This document shows, piece after piece, positions 41,973-53,831 of a stretch of 64,000 nucleotides of DNA. The first letter of the stretch is position 1. Every line of letters starts with the position of its first letter. The position numbers were made by a program, and so were the translations under genes. The DNA comes from Thozetella sp. PMI_491 (lineage: Eukaryota > Ascomycota > Sordariomycetes > Chaetosphaeriales > Chaetosphaeriaceae). The stretch covers positions 947,202 to 1,011,201 of the forward strand of contig MU270020.1 in NCBI GenBank assembly GCA_021432635.1, read 5' to 3'. The notes below the pieces were generated by a model, which was not told the DNA's origin, did no database searches, and saw only the letters and a program-made list of their open reading frames with translations.

Positions 41973-42496
41973 TCAGCACGAACCTCGAACCTGATCAGTT
42001 TCCGCGAAGCAGGTTCCCTTGCCATCAGCACACTGGAAGCCAGACTTCGCAATCGCCTTGCAGGCTTCCTCCCACTGATCACCCATAAGGTAGTCGGATG
42101 AAGATGCTTGGGTGCACTATACATGTTGTTAGTGGCTCGATTTGGAAAGGAACCGTCAAGAGTAGTCTTAGGGAGGCCGTACCCTGCCGGATGGAGTGTC
42201 ATAAGCCACATTAGAGTTCTTTATAGAAGTGTGGGTTAGCCGAGTGACGCTAGTAAATCTGGGGTAGCGATTTATACTAACCGCGTAGCCCGCCTTGGCG
42301 TAGTTCTCACAGGCGAGAGTAGTAATCCTCCAGTTGTAGCTATCGCCGTTGTGGCATGTGCAGCTAACGTGATTATTGGCGAGTCTAGTGCGCGAGTCAG
42401 AAGCGAGGCTCCAGCAGCGAAGTAGATTCTGAAAACCTACACTGAGGGGGCGAAAATAACAGCGAACAGGGGAAGGGCGACTGTGAAAAACTTCAT
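41973..42496 (-). CDS. Secreted eight-cysteine micro-protein, effector candidate
   Basis: 100-aa protein from three exons: 42496-42441, 42384-42282 and 42116-41973; introns are 56 and 165 nt, the second with a CTAAC branch site just before its acceptor, and phases agree. The signal peptide is MKFFTVALPLFAVIFAPSVLA, interrupted by intron 1. The mature part of about 79 aa has eight cysteines (SC, TC, AC, ACT, EAC, QC, TC, SC), enough for four disulphides, and ends in a terminal Cys. No family is recognised. Size, cysteine density and location between a lectin and a celp0028-type protein fit a small secreted effector. The 165-nt intron could hide another exon. Confidence 0.75.
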
Positions 42497-43499
42497 GATG
42501 GAAATGTGGAATACTGTTGCTCTGGAAGATAGTTGGATGTGACAATAGAGAAGTGCAGGGAGCCAACGAGGAGAGAGCGAGTGGCACGTTGGCGATGTTG
42601 GAACGAGAGGATTGGTTCGTAAAGAGCGTTGCTGATGAGCGGGAACGACTGTGAGTAACGTCAAGCTGAGCGAGCTAGGTGCGGTGAGGTGTTGAATCGA
42701 TGAATAGCTTGAGGAAGTGTCCAGCCTATATACAACTCCCCGCTTGGGTGAAGGAGGCTGTGGTTACCAACTTAGCAACTTCGGCCCCGATCGAGAGAGC
42801 CCGCAATGCGGCACCGTCGTGGCGGATTACTGGGGTCGTGGGGCTTCAACAGCCTTGAAAAGTCAATTAGATCGACATTTTAATCGCCCTCCTATGCGCC
42901 GTGCCCGTGATCGAGGAGCCGCATGAACCAGAGCTCCGGGATGGGTCCGATACGAGGCTGATGCGAGTCAGTTACCTGTTCATTCGATCTAAACCTCAAA
43001 CACGGCGTCGGCGGGGCATCGAGGCTTAGTCGCCAGGTCTTAAGCGGCCCCAGCATAACTTTGCCCATCGCAATCAGCGCAGAAAAGTCTATTATATGGT
43101 GTGCCCCTTTGCGAGGTCGTGTATTTCTGTTTTTACCTACAGTTTAGGTGCTGTCTGCCAAGCATTTTGCATGTCATCCGATGTTTGCGCTGGGCTACCC
43201 CTGAGGCTAACACTTTGTGCACAGCCCACCCCCACACTCCCGATATGGGATGAACAAAGACCCTTTGTGTTTGTGTGTCTATTCTTGGTTTCGCGTAATG
43301 GACGTTGGATAGCGGCTATGCTTGGTAGCCCCAAGTCGTTGACTTGAAGGTATAAGAGCGTCTAACCGCGACCGTCGATCAAGACTGTTGATACCTATCT
43401 ACCCATCCTCATCAGATACACAGTCTTTTCTGCCATTCGCTTTTCAAAACCACTGCACACACTCGTTTCTTCAAGACACTCGCTACTTGATTATACGCC
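42497..43499. promoter_or_regulatory. Divergent promoter of two secreted-protein genes
   Basis: 1 kb between the eight-cysteine gene (-) and the celp0028-type gene (+). TATATA near 42730 could serve the minus-strand gene; TATAAG at 43351-43356 lies about 150 bp before the plus-strand start. The two genes may share regulation. Confidence 0.45.
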
Positions 43500-44237
43500 A
43501 TGCTGTCTCCCGTCGTCGCCGCATCTCTCCTGGCCCTGGCCGCCCAGATCTCTGCCACACCTCTGGGCGCTGGCGGCATCGCCACCCGTAATCTTGCATT
43601 CGACGATGTCATCGTGCTTGGGGAAGACGGCTCCTCTACCATAATGAAAGACTACCAATACAACCAGCTCAAGGTCCGAACCGAAATGGGTGCCCAGCGA
43701 GCCGCCCGCGCGCCCGTGACGGCGCCCTCGTCCTCCAGGCGTCTTGCACGGGGCTGCGAAGAGTCTAGCGAAGTGCAGGTGCTCACCGATGAGAAGTTCC
43801 TCAACTGGGATGTCCCCCTCTCTTCTGTCGTTGGCGCACAGGGTGGAGCCTCGCAGGTCTCGATCACCGAAGGCCATTCTATCTCCAACTCTCTCTCAGT
43901 CGGTGCCAGCGTCACAGGCAGCTTCCTCGAGCAGATCCTCTCCATCTCGTACTCGATCGACTACAGCGAGACATGGGAGTCATCGTCCTCGCTGGCTTAC
44001 ACCTTCACCGTCCCTGACGGCCAGTACGGCGTCATCGTCAGCGAGCCTATGGTTCACCGCCTTACGGGCAACTACCTCAGCGGCTGCACCGACAGCCCGA
44101 CGGTAGAGGCATTCACCTCGGACTCTTACGGCAGCCAGAGCTATGGCGAACTCAGCTGGGTCTCTGGCGTGATCCGCCTCTGCAACAGCACGCAGTACCC
44201 TGTCCCCTTCTGCGTGGGTGATGGATCTCACTCGTAA
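43500..44237 (+). CDS. Secreted celp0028 effector-like protein
   Basis: Intronless 245-aa secreted protein. The signal peptide is MLSPVVAASLLALAAQISA. The mature N terminus (RNLAFDDVIVLGEDGSSTIMKDY) and the core SEVQVLTDEKFLNWDVPLS, then DGQYGVIVSEP and LSGCTDSPT, match from memory a family annotated 'celp0028 effector like' in plant- and insect-associated Sordariomycetes. Four cysteines (GCEE, GCTD, LCNS, FCVG) could form two disulphides. The central part is rich in alternating Ser/Thr/hydrophobic residues, suggesting beta strands. Function is unknown. Promoter TATAAG lies at 43351. Confidence 0.85.
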   Translation: MLSPVVAASLLALAAQISATPLGAGGIATRNLAFDDVIVLGEDGSSTIMKDYQYNQLKVRTEMGAQRAARAPVTAPSSSRRLARGCEESSEVQVLTDEKFLNWDVPLSSVVGAQGGASQVSITEGHSISNSLSVGASVTGSFLEQILSISYSIDYSETWESSSSLAYTFTVPDGQYGVIVSEPMVHRLTGNYLSGCTDSPTVEAFTSDSYGSQSYGELSWVSGVIRLCNSTQYPVPFCVGDGSHS

Positions 44238-44648
44238 GGGGTTGAAGACGATGCGTACATGGCATCACATGAGAAGATGTGCCGGAGGTTGGCATCGATT
44301 CAGATCGTCACTTGCCAATAGGTTTAGTCCGAGAGGCTCTCGGAAGGGAATAGACTAGGAACTTATGATATCCAATGAAACCAATTTTTCTTTAAATATT
44401 TTGGAAGCACATCAATAAGGCTTCGCATGACACACACTTGAGAGGAAGGCCACCGAGCAAAGGTGTTGCATGACTCGGTCCTCCTCTTGAAATAATAGCA
44501 GAAACCTTCTCGACGGTTGACGGTTGCGAGTCTCGGTACATTGAATTGTAAGCGCCGTGGTATGCGTCAATGTTGACCGATCCTGACGTAGTCGATGACA
44601 CGGTTGCTTTAGTATAGATAATGAGCTTTTTGGGTTGTATCTGAATAT
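44238..44648. other. Convergent 3' intergenic region
   Basis: Short AT-rich spacer between the celp0028-type gene and the CCCH gene. Nothing was recognised. Confidence 0.5.
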
Positions 44649-46300
44649 TTATCGGGCGAGTTCGGTTGTTCCATCCTCGTAGATCTTGAGGACAACCGCC
44701 TGCGAGAGCGTTAGTATTTATTCTTGGTGGGCTGTGCGGCAAGGTCATGGAGAAGAGAGCGTTGACACGCCATGAGAGGAGACGGAAGGAAGCTTACTTG
44801 ATCCATATTGTGCGACTCACGGAACCGGCACTTAGCGCCGAAGGTACAGTTGTTCGGGGTTCGACAGTGATGGCCAAGGACACAGGTTACGTCGCGGCAC
44901 CGTGACATGTCGTGACAGAGGATACCACGGGCCATATTCCTCAGGACGTTCAGCTCGACACCCACCAGGCGGTCACCATGGACGAACTGGCAGTATTCGC
45001 CCGTACTCGGGCAGTTGCTCAGAAGGTGATAGCGGTTACAATAGTTGGCAGAATTTGCTCGCATAGCCTCCTGGATGCGTCTATGGGCGGCGGGCTCGGG
45101 CGGCGGGAGCTTGCAGTCGATGCGCTGCTCCTTCTTGTTAACCTGCACGTAGCGGCGCGCATACTTCTTAGAGCCGATGTCTATCATCTTAGCAATGGCG
45201 CCGTTCCGGCCCACCGACGCCCAGGTTCCATCCATATCCACGGTCGAGATTACCGACACGGCTGGCGACGTTACCCTGGCGGGGGCTGCGGGAGGAGTGG
45301 CGTCCTTGACGGCACGTAGAGCTACAGGCTGATCGTTGGACGGAAGAGTCCTAGACGGTATGTTTTCAGTGCGGAAAACGCCATCAAACTTGACGCGTCC
45401 AAAGTTAAGGTTGTAGAACTCCGCTCCCAGCCTGGCTGTCTCTAGGAGGGTGATCTTAGAGGCAACCTCTGGGTCGCCCGAGTAAGGTCGGAGAAATGGG
45501 GCGTAACCATTATCGTGGCAACCCCCAAAGACGATGTGCTTGCAGTGGGTATCGCTCTGCATGACCTCGAACATCTTACGGACCTTCTGGTCGGCCTGCT
45601 CTTTGCCAGCGCCCACGTCGACGATAGAGAAGAGCGGCTGGGCGCGGCAGAAGCCGATGGCGAAGCCAGATAGATCGTTATAGCGGAGGACATTGGAGGC
45701 ATGGAACGCCCTGCTGAGAGAATCTAGATTGAGCACGATCTGTACCATGATACGGTCGACGCTGGCGTCCGGCTGGATGGCTTTTATGTGGTTCGCGATT
45801 TCCTTGTGGAGGAGGTGGGCAGCTTCTTCGCCCCCATCGACACCCTTAGCGATGAAGTCCTCGCGGAATACCGCGCCGTCGCCGTCGATGATGGCGAAAA
45901 CGAACGAGTTAGAAGCCTAGACATGACAGCAGTCAGTGCTCATGTGCTTAGCGCAGTGATGAGTAGGTGAAGGGGGGGTTTCAGGGTGACCGAGACTTGG
46001 TTGTCGGTTGATCCCCCTGGTGGAGCAGCTCACATTGGAGGTCGTATTAGCCGTCTTCGCTAGGCTTAGTTGAACCTCCAGAGTCTCATTTAGTTTCTCA
46101 GTCTTCTTAAATTCGCGTTGCCAGAGCTTCGTGCTGGCGCGTTCTTCCTCGAGCAACTCGCGCAATTCTTGGTGTTGGCCAAGCAACTCCAGGTAACTGC
46201 GCTTCAACTCAGTGAGAGCATTTGATCGCTCCTTCTCGAAGCTGTCTAGGGCGTGGAGATGTCCCATAAACTGGGACGCATAGTCCGGGATTGCATCCAT
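44649..46300 (-). CDS. Coiled-coil, NYN-like and CCCH zinc-finger protein
   Basis: 478-aa protein from exons 46300-46034, 45916-44798 and 44699-44649; introns are 117 and 98 nt and phases agree. Residues about 15-85 form a charged coiled coil. Residues about 90-235 are a conserved fungal domain beginning SFVFAIIDGDGAVFREDF and including SIVDVGAGKEQAD and HIVFGGCHDNGYAPFL; the acidic DGDG start and spaced Asp residues recall NYN/PIN-like nucleases, an inference only. After a linker with VNKKEQRIDCKLPPP come CCCH-type modules (YCNRYHLLSNC...YCQFVHG, then CHDMSRCRDVTC and NCTFGAKCRFRESH). The last exon encodes AVVLKIYEDGTTELAR. It is probably RNA- or DNA-binding and intracellular. Confidence 0.85.
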
Positions 46301-47758
46301 CGCGAAGGCCCATGGAAACAAAACGCGGGTGCTTTCTGCGAGCGGGGACGGTAATGGACTCCTGGTCTTCTGACGAGAACAGTGGTACAGAGCAGAAGAA
46401 TACGAAATTTGTAGAGGTGCTCCCGGGGAAGAGCGGCGCCACGACTTGCTTTTCGCGGCTGATAATGTGTGCGCGTCTCCACCTGCCTGCGACGTGGCGA
46501 CTTTCCTAAGTATCTTGTCACAATGGGTGCTAGCAGCTGTCGCTGTTAGCTGTGACACCTGGAGAAGGTTTCAATCTTAGCGTGGAGGGGATCCAAGAGG
46601 TTCCTTTTCTTTCTTTCCTACTGCATGATGGGCGCCTGCATAGTCATAGAGGGGGGAGGAACATAGACCCTTGGACGGTTCAAAGAAGTAAATTGTGACC
46701 TGTCTGCGTGGCGTACGCTATGACCAGCACGAGTGTAACTCATGTAGGCAAACCAGAAGCACCGTTGCTTGCCTTGGAGAGTGGAAGAAGTTGAGAAGCT
46801 GAGGCATATACAGGGACACAAAGGTAGCAGTATGCCGAACGGCGGGAAAGGTCTCTCGGCTCGTCCTGGCCTAAGTTCCTGGAAGATAAGGCACCACTAT
46901 GATGATGTATTGGGCAGTCGCATAAGGTGCGTAAGGTACTAGCGATGCAAAAGCAAATACCTAAGGTAGCTAAGCCCCACTTGATGAGCTTTGGGTCTCC
47001 TTCAAAGAGCAGCTCTGCAACACAGACAGAGTCGCACAGCGTACAGACGATAGATAGGTCACACCTTCTGGGTAAAGATTCGGGTTTTATCATCCGTGTC
47101 AGAGCCCCCTGAACCCCCCGAACTCCCAAGACACTTGTCTCATCAGATTATCCAAGCAAAAATACTTACTCCAACTCTATGCTTGGATGTGCTGGGCATA
47201 TGTATCGTGCATGACGGTCCTGTCACTATAGCAATGGAGGAAGCTGCGGCGAGCTAGCACGCCCCACTCGCATAATCTTCAAAGAAGAGCGACTTGAGCC
47301 TATGAAATGTAGCGCGCTAGGGAAGCAGCAGCACCAGCGCCAACCAACCCCCCTTTGACCACGGCCACGTAGGCTTGGGCGTCGGTGGCTTACCTGCCAC
47401 TCGTTGTCTCTCTGGCTGTCTATCACAGGGCCTAGCTTGTGCCCAACGCTGCAATGCAAGTTTCAGGAGGCCCTACGGAGTATCTCGTTCTGATTTGCTC
47501 GTGGCCCTCAACAGTCTCTGGCCCTCCGAAGAGAGCGTTAGTTAGCCATGACAGATGTGTACTTTGAGGACGATTCACGATCCTAGAGATTCCGGTCTTC
47601 TTCAGGGATTTCTGAGATTGGACGGGCTTTGGGGTCTCAGTGCTAACCGATTTACTTAGTTACCTAGTCTTGACCCGGAAAGTTTATTGCAACCTCTCCT
47701 AGATTGCTCTATTTCGTCTACCATATCCCCTCCATCCGAACCCCGCAATTCATTTGGA
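46301..47758. other. Intergenic region
   Basis: 1.5 kb upstream of the CCCH gene and downstream of the orphan gene. No gene or repeat was recognised. Confidence 0.45.
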
Positions 47759-48457
47759 TTATTTCTCCTGTGATTCCCTGTCTGAGCATGCGTCTTCCTG
47801 GGCCCTGGAGCGGGAGCGAGAGGGCGAAGCGAAATGGTTGACACAACTGCTCACCGTGATCCGCGCCCTCTCGACCAGGCTAGAGTCTTTATATATGGCA
47901 TGGCATTCTTCGAGGTGCATTAGCATCAGGGTGTGATACAGAATCCAAACCTTGTCGCCGGTCGTGGCCCTGGAGTCGGGCCCGAGCCACCACGTGACGC
48001 GTTGGTCCGTCGCTGCATCGCTGCCTTTCCGCAGTAGAGGCACTAGTAGCTTTAGTATACAATGGGCGTAGTGGTCCTCCACCGCGGCCCCCGCGGGAAG
48101 AGGGGTATACAATTCGTCCACCGTCTTCTCCAGGTGTGCCTGGAGGCTACCCAGGAAGACTTCAAACGGCGGCACGCTTGGGTTGAAATTGCCGCCAAGG
48201 AACTGGGCCGCAAATTCTGCAAATGCTTGCCTCAGGAGAGGCCAGGACAGGAATGCCCCGACTCGCAGAAGTACTATTTCTGGGTCGGGGTCTTTCCAAA
48301 AGAAGTTGGCCAACTCCCGAGACCGGGCCTGCCCCAACAAGCTCCTATTGGCTATGCGCCTAATCAGAGCATCAGCATCAGTCGCGGTAAGATCGTCGCG
48401 AGCGATCCTACGCGTGCAGAGGTCACCCAGCCCAAGTTCATCGACTCCAGCCATCAT
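47759..48457 (-). CDS. Orphan protein of unknown function
   Basis: About 232 aa from the first ATG (48457, MMAGVDELGLGD); the frame opens slightly earlier from TTG. It is mostly helical, with repeated hydrophobic/acidic segments (LLRVGAFLSWPLLRQAFAEFAAQFLGG, ILYHTLMLMHLEECHAIY) and no signal peptide or known motif. A GTGAGC donor follows ARIT near residue 200, so the last 30 codons, which are Ser/Arg-rich, may be intron and a small 3' exon may be missing. It could be a lineage-specific protein or a degraded family member. Confidence 0.5.
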   Translation of the reverse strand: MMAGVDELGLGDLCTRRIARDDLTATDADALIRRIANRSLLGQARSRELANFFWKDPDPEIVLLRVGAFLSWPLLRQAFAEFAAQFLGGNFNPSVPPFEVFLGSLQAHLEKTVDELYTPLPAGAAVEDHYAHCILKLLVPLLRKGSDAATDQRVTWWLGPDSRATTGDKVWILYHTLMLMHLEECHAIYKDSSLVERARITVSSCVNHFASPSRSRSRAQEDACSDRESQEK

Positions 48458-48915
48458 GGTAGCTTCCGTTCGCGCAGGCAATGGTCTTGGACGTGAGCAA
48501 GCCTTTCCGATGGTTGGACGGGGCCGGTGCCATGCAAGCCTGGGTTACCGAACCAACTCGAGGCATGACGAGGGCAGCCTTAAAGAGACATTTGAAGCCA
48601 CCCAACGTGTACTGTACAGCTCTACTGATCGGTTTCAGTTTGCCTGCTAACCATGCCGTACAGTAAGCTTCCTAGGACCTATTTCCCATAACAAAGCCCT
48701 TGTTCTTGGGAGCGCGGCAAGTCTATTGTGTGCCCTTTCTACAAAGAGCACGGCTTTCTCGCAACTTGGAATATTTTCAAAGCTGGTATTATCGCACATA
48801 CGGATGAAAGAACTCTCGGAACAATGCAATAGTTCTAACCGAGGCGGAATGGCCGTGTTTTTTTTTTTTCCTATGCTTTCTCTCTGGTCTCTACTCCGAG
48901 TCTGACGCCATGTCC
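48458..48915. other. Intergenic region
   Basis: Contains a 12-nt T run at 48858-48869 near the end of the dienelactone hydrolase gene. Nothing else was seen. Confidence 0.5.
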
Positions 48916-49933
48916 CTAAGCCCAGGTGTCAAACCACCGTACGGCCTGGAGGAAGGCTGTCTCTTTGCCATACTTCTGCCAAGGATCCGAGACGTTGGCA
49001 CGCACACCGAATCCATGAGACGTGCCGGAGTACAGCGACACCTGGTAGCCTAGCGTCGTGTTGTGCAGCAACGCCTCCAGGGAGGCACGCTTGGCCGGGG
49101 GCATTAGCGAGTCGTTTTCTGGACACGAGGTTAGCCGATGTCATGCTATGGGCCCGCGATGCCGCGGTCTACGAGGTTGGGTATGGGCTCGTACCAGCGG
49201 CAGCAATGCTGACCGGCTTCTTGATGGCGAGGACCTCGGCGTCCTCCCACAGGCTCGGGTGCGCCGCGAAAGCAGCATCGGCACCCTTGCCAGCCAGGCG
49301 GATCGAGTAGCGGCCGCCGTAGCAGTAGCCAGTGGCGGCGACGCGCTTGAAACCCAGGGTGGTGCGCAGGTAGTCGATGGCGGTGCTGATGAGCGGGTCT
49401 GCCACATCGGGGCCATGGGAGGCGAGAAAGGCCGACTGGTTGAATTTGGGGTCGTTGAGATCGGCCGGGGCTGGCGTCCCGTTGAAGAGATCGGGCGCCA
49501 CTGTCACATAACCAGCACGGGCGAAGCTATCGGCCAGACTGCCGGGTGTCAGCATCTCCTCTTTTTCTCTACGTCCAAAGTCAAAACTTACAGCTTGTTT
49601 TCAGCCAGCTGGATGCCAAAAACGTCCGTGAGATACAGGACGGCCACGTCTGACTTCGCGGGGTGGTCGTGATCATGCTCAGACGGCTTGGTCACGTAGA
49701 GCGTGACTGGGCTTGGTCAGCACGCGCCGCGTCGAGAGCAATCCACAGGGCGGACCGCAATGGCCGCGCGAAGGGAGGCCCCGGGGCGGGCTGTCTCGCT
49801 TACCTCCCTTGTGGGACACCTCCTTCCCCACGGGGTCGCCTGAGTGGGCAATGATGGACGTATCGACGGACCTCCATGCCAGGGCGGAGCCGGCGAGCGC
49901 AAGGGAGGCCAAGAAGGCGGATCGGAGAGCCAT
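48916..49933 (-). CDS. Secreted dienelactone hydrolase family protein
   Basis: 263-aa alpha/beta hydrolase of the DLH family. Exons 49933-49804, 49706-49592, 49538-49195 and 49118-48916; introns are 97, 53 and 76 nt and phases agree. The signal peptide is MALRSAFLASLALAGSALA, so secretion is likely, unlike the cytosolic DLH relatives. The nucleophile is the Cys of GYCYGGR (G-x-C-x-G-G), with the His of SGTSHGFGVR near residue 230. The N-terminal region includes VAVLYLTDVFGIQLAENKLLADSFA, which crosses two junctions. Substrates in this family are dienelactones and other esters; the true substrate is unknown. Confidence 0.92.
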
Positions 49934-51283
49934 GGCGACGGACGGCGCTGAGGGGTTCAGGGGACTGACTAGTGAACCTTGCTGGAGGCGGCAGAGGGAC
50001 AAGAAGGGTGTGTGCCCGCGGCAGCGGCCAGGCTATTTGTATTTGTCCCTGTCTCCATCCGGGTTTCTCGAGCCCTGACGCTGAGTGAGTGCCCAGTGCT
50101 ACGTCGGCACGGAGCAACTAGCCTACGTAGGGAGGCGCGCGCAGGGTGTAGATCAGCACGATCCCGCGCTGGGGGCGGCCGGCACGCATACCTTGGCCCA
50201 CCGCACCCCCCACCAATCGTCGCATTGCCAAGGCCGTGGGACTTGCCATGCCTGGGTATCATCGCGGCGGGGGACGCTGTCACGATAGACCGTGAACCCT
50301 ATCGGGCTTAGCAATGATTCATCAGCCACGAGCCCGCGGCCCACCGGGCTTTTCGGCTTTACCACTGCCTCGAGGACCCTGCGGAACGTGTCGGTGGTGG
50401 AAGAAATCCGTTGTTGCGCGAGACCGACCCTGGATGCCGAAAGACCCGGCCAATGATAGGCGGACCCTGAGCATGCGGGGAGGCCGCTTAAGGTACCTGG
50501 GTAGTTTGGCGGGCGATGCCTTCCGCTGTTTTCAATCTACTCCATGCTTTCAACTCTGCTGCGTACCTTATGAACCGCATTGTCTACGGGTGACCGGCCG
50601 GGCTACTTTATGTCCACCTGGTACAGGGAAACTCCAGAGACAAACATTGCCCATTACTCATGAAGGGGTTCCAAAGCTCGAGGGGCGGGGCCGGCTAATA
50701 CATCATCTCCCCGCCGTGCGGCCGGACAAACTGGAGCGCTCGGGATGATGTAATAATACCCAAGCTTGTTTATCTGGAGCTTAGCAGCTTGGCGGGCAAA
50801 GAGTCCGCGATTAGGCGACATAGACGAGTACCGCACTAGACAGGGATCGATCTCCAACTAGCCCATTTGTGTAAACCATCTGTATTATGACCCCTTCTGC
50901 CGGCTGAACCGAAAGCTGAGGACCAGCAGCTCAGGGCAGGGGACCAAAAATGTGTAGGTAGCATCTAGTCATACACATGAAGCTCTAGAAACCTAAGTAA
51001 CGAGGTCCCTCCATTCGCCGAGACGCCCTGGCCTACCCCGTCTCCCCAAAACGCAAGTTACAGCGCAGCTTTTTGAACATATCGCAATAGCTCCCTCAGA
51101 ACAGCATACAAGGCTGTCGTCTCCATCTAGTCGTTGTCTCGTTGCGCGCACGCTTCCTTCCGAGCATGCCATATGGCCCACCGACCCAGCTTGCGCTGCA
51201 CAGTCTCCGAAAGCTCCGCCGGGAGGCGGAAGGCGAGGACGCGGCATCTATACCCACTTCCCTCGCCGCCAGGATTGCCCAGG
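49934..51283. other. Intergenic region
   Basis: 1.35 kb between the DLH promoter and the AKR1 3' end. No gene or repeat was recognised. Confidence 0.45.
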
Positions 51284-53831
51284 TTAGACCTCCTGGCCCG
51301 AAACCGCTTCGTAGCCGCCAGTCCTGCCCCTGCGGGCCGTCATCATCAGGGGGCTCTCGTACATATCGGTGTAGTTGATGGGTACGCCGTCCAGCACCGC
51401 AGCGCCCGTCTCGCGCTTACCGAAGACGGGAGCGGGGTCGCACCAAAAGTCCTTGCAGTTGGTGATGCAGCCTCGCGAGTACGGGTTCTTCTTCTTCTTC
51501 TTGTTGCCCTTGCCGGTGGCCGCTCCACGGCCCGTAGCCGTCTCGATGAACGCGTCCACTCCCAGGAGTTTGCCCCACTGCTTCAAGAAGCCACCCTTGC
51601 TGTGGCCGTGTTTGTGGCCGTGACCGTGGCTATGACCCCCGGCATCCGGCTGAGCCGCTGACCCAGTTGGCGGGAGTTGGCCTTGTGCCAGGGGCACGCC
51701 GGTCGAGGTGAAGGCGCTGTTCAGCGAGGCACCGCCGTGGGGGTCCACGCCAAACATGTTCTCATACGTGGTCATGGCCCGCGAAACCTGGACGAATTGC
51801 ACAAACAAAAGCATGGTGACCCACGTCAGCTGCAACGAAGCCCAGATGGACAGGAGAATTGTGTAGGCGTCTGCGTTGACGATACGGCACAGCGACTCTG
51901 AAAGTACGTTGCACTGATCCGAAGCGCCCGAGGTCGCGGCCGAGAAGTCTGCAATCCGCCTGGTCAGCACCGGGAGACGGAAATGGACAAGTGCGATGTC
52001 AACTCACAGTAGTAGACCAGCCAGTCGTAGGAGAAGATGCCCAAGGTGAGGTTAATGAGGTAGAGGAAGAAATGCCTGTGGTTGTTGATGCCCACGCAGT
52101 TGTACACCCACGGGCAGTGGCTATAATGCTCGTTAGTGGGAATGCTCATCGCGCCAAGTATAGATGGTGCGCTCACTGGTCATGCTTGGCCACGCAACGC
52201 TGGCACCGACGGCAATGCTTGCTCCTCAGCGGCGTGCGGATCATACAGGTGACGCAAAAGTTAGCCTCGTCAAACTTCCACATGCCGATCAGCTCATCGA
52301 TGACGGCTTTCTGCTCGGCAATGCCGTTGGGCTTCGGCACGAAGCCGGGGTCGTGGACCATGCATGTGATGTAGAAGTATGCCGTCAACGAGATGAAGAA
52401 GGCAAAGGCAAAGTTCAAGATCCAATGCGTGTGGGAGGCGTCTAGTTCGCCGAGGGGTTAGCATGGCTATAGGGAGCTTGCGGTCGGGATGGGGGCGTTA
52501 CCAGAGTAGAGGGCCGTGGCAGGCAGCACGGTGAAGAGCCAGTTAAGCCCGACGAAGAAGACGGACGCGGCAAAGATGCCGGCCATCCAAGGCTAGCGAA
52601 GCATTAGCGGGGGGGAAAGGCCCTCGCGCGTAGCGCCGCAGCGCGGGGAAGAGCACAGACTCACCGTCTTCTGAAACTGGCGCATGTCTGGGGGCGCGTA
52701 CTGGATCACCTGCTGCGCGACCCATTGGATGGCGTAACCGGCCACCAGCGCGAGGGGTATTCCTAGGTAGATGGGGAAGGCCGCCACGATGCTGATGAGA
52801 CCTCCGACGAGGACGAAGGGGAAGAGGAACAGGAACTTGGTCATGAAGCCCCGGCGGTCCTGCAGCAGGTAGCTCGCGCCCGGCCAGCTCGGGACGACGG
52901 GGTTCCCGTCCTCGTCGTAGCCGCACTCGGCCAGCGCCTTGTGCCACGCGCCAACCGTGTTGAGTTCCTGGGCCGTGATGGCAGGCGTCTTGCCCGTAGT
53001 GGTCTTGGCGAACCGATCGGACCCGTACTCGATGAGCTTCTGGATGCACCCGACGCTCCCTTTCACCAGGGCCCAGTGCAACGCCGTGAAGCCCGACTCG
53101 TCGGTGGCGTGCACGTTGGCGCCCCAGCGCAGGAACAGGTCTACGCACTGCGGGAAGCCCTTGTAGGCGGACCACATGAGCCCGGTGTGGCCGAATTGGT
53201 CCTGGACGTCGACCGGGATGCCCTGGTGCAGCAGCAGCGTGATGAGGAAGACGTTGCCGTTGAAGGTGCTGATGTGGAGCGTGTTGTAACTCTGCTGGTC
53301 GGTGATGAGGGGGTCGGCGCCGTGCTGGAGGAGCAGGTGCACCGTGTAGTAGTGGCACCGCTGCGCGGCCCATTGCAGGGGCGTGGCGACGCTGTCTCCG
53401 CCCTTCTTATTGATCTCGGCGCCCTGTTCGATGAGGAACTTGCACATGGCATACTGGTTGTTGATGGCGGCCCACTGTGGAACGGACAGGCAGGCGTCAG
53501 CATTGCTTCTCGAAAACAGGGGGGGACAAGGGACGGAAGAGGGAAAAGAGACGGAATGTCCAAAGGAAAATGGCGCGCGCACATGTAATGGAGTGATGCC
53601 CTGGTCGTCTGTGTACGTCGCATCGTACTCGCCCTTCTCGAACAGCTTCTCCATGAGGGCAATGTCGCCTATCCGCGCAATGTGCATGATGTCGTTGTCA
53701 GCCGTGTTGCTCGGCAGCTCGCCCATCTCCACCTCATTATTAAGCTTGGGCGCAGCGGCGCCCGCCTTGGACGACGGCTGCGCCGGCGCCGCGTTCGGGG
53801 CCGCCGTGGCCCCTTTGTCGAGATGGGCCAT
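51284..53831 (-). CDS. akr1: Palmitoyltransferase AKR1 (ankyrin-DHHC)
   Basis: 730-aa integral membrane S-acyltransferase of the Golgi/endosomal system that palmitoylates cytosolic-face proteins. Exons 53831-53583, 53474-52665, 52592-52502, 52441-52177, 52120-52008 and 51948-51284; introns are 108, 72, 60, 56 and 59 nt and all phases agree. Residues about 45-290 form ankyrin repeats ([63 protein letters not shown]). Membrane segments follow, then the DHHC-CRD with [15 protein letters not shown] and the catalytic [11 protein letters not shown], rebuilt across the exon 4/5 junction. The C terminus has a His-Gly repeat, a run of lysines and [15 protein letters not shown]. Length is usual for AKR1. 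It diverges from the SRP receptor gene. Confidence 0.95.
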
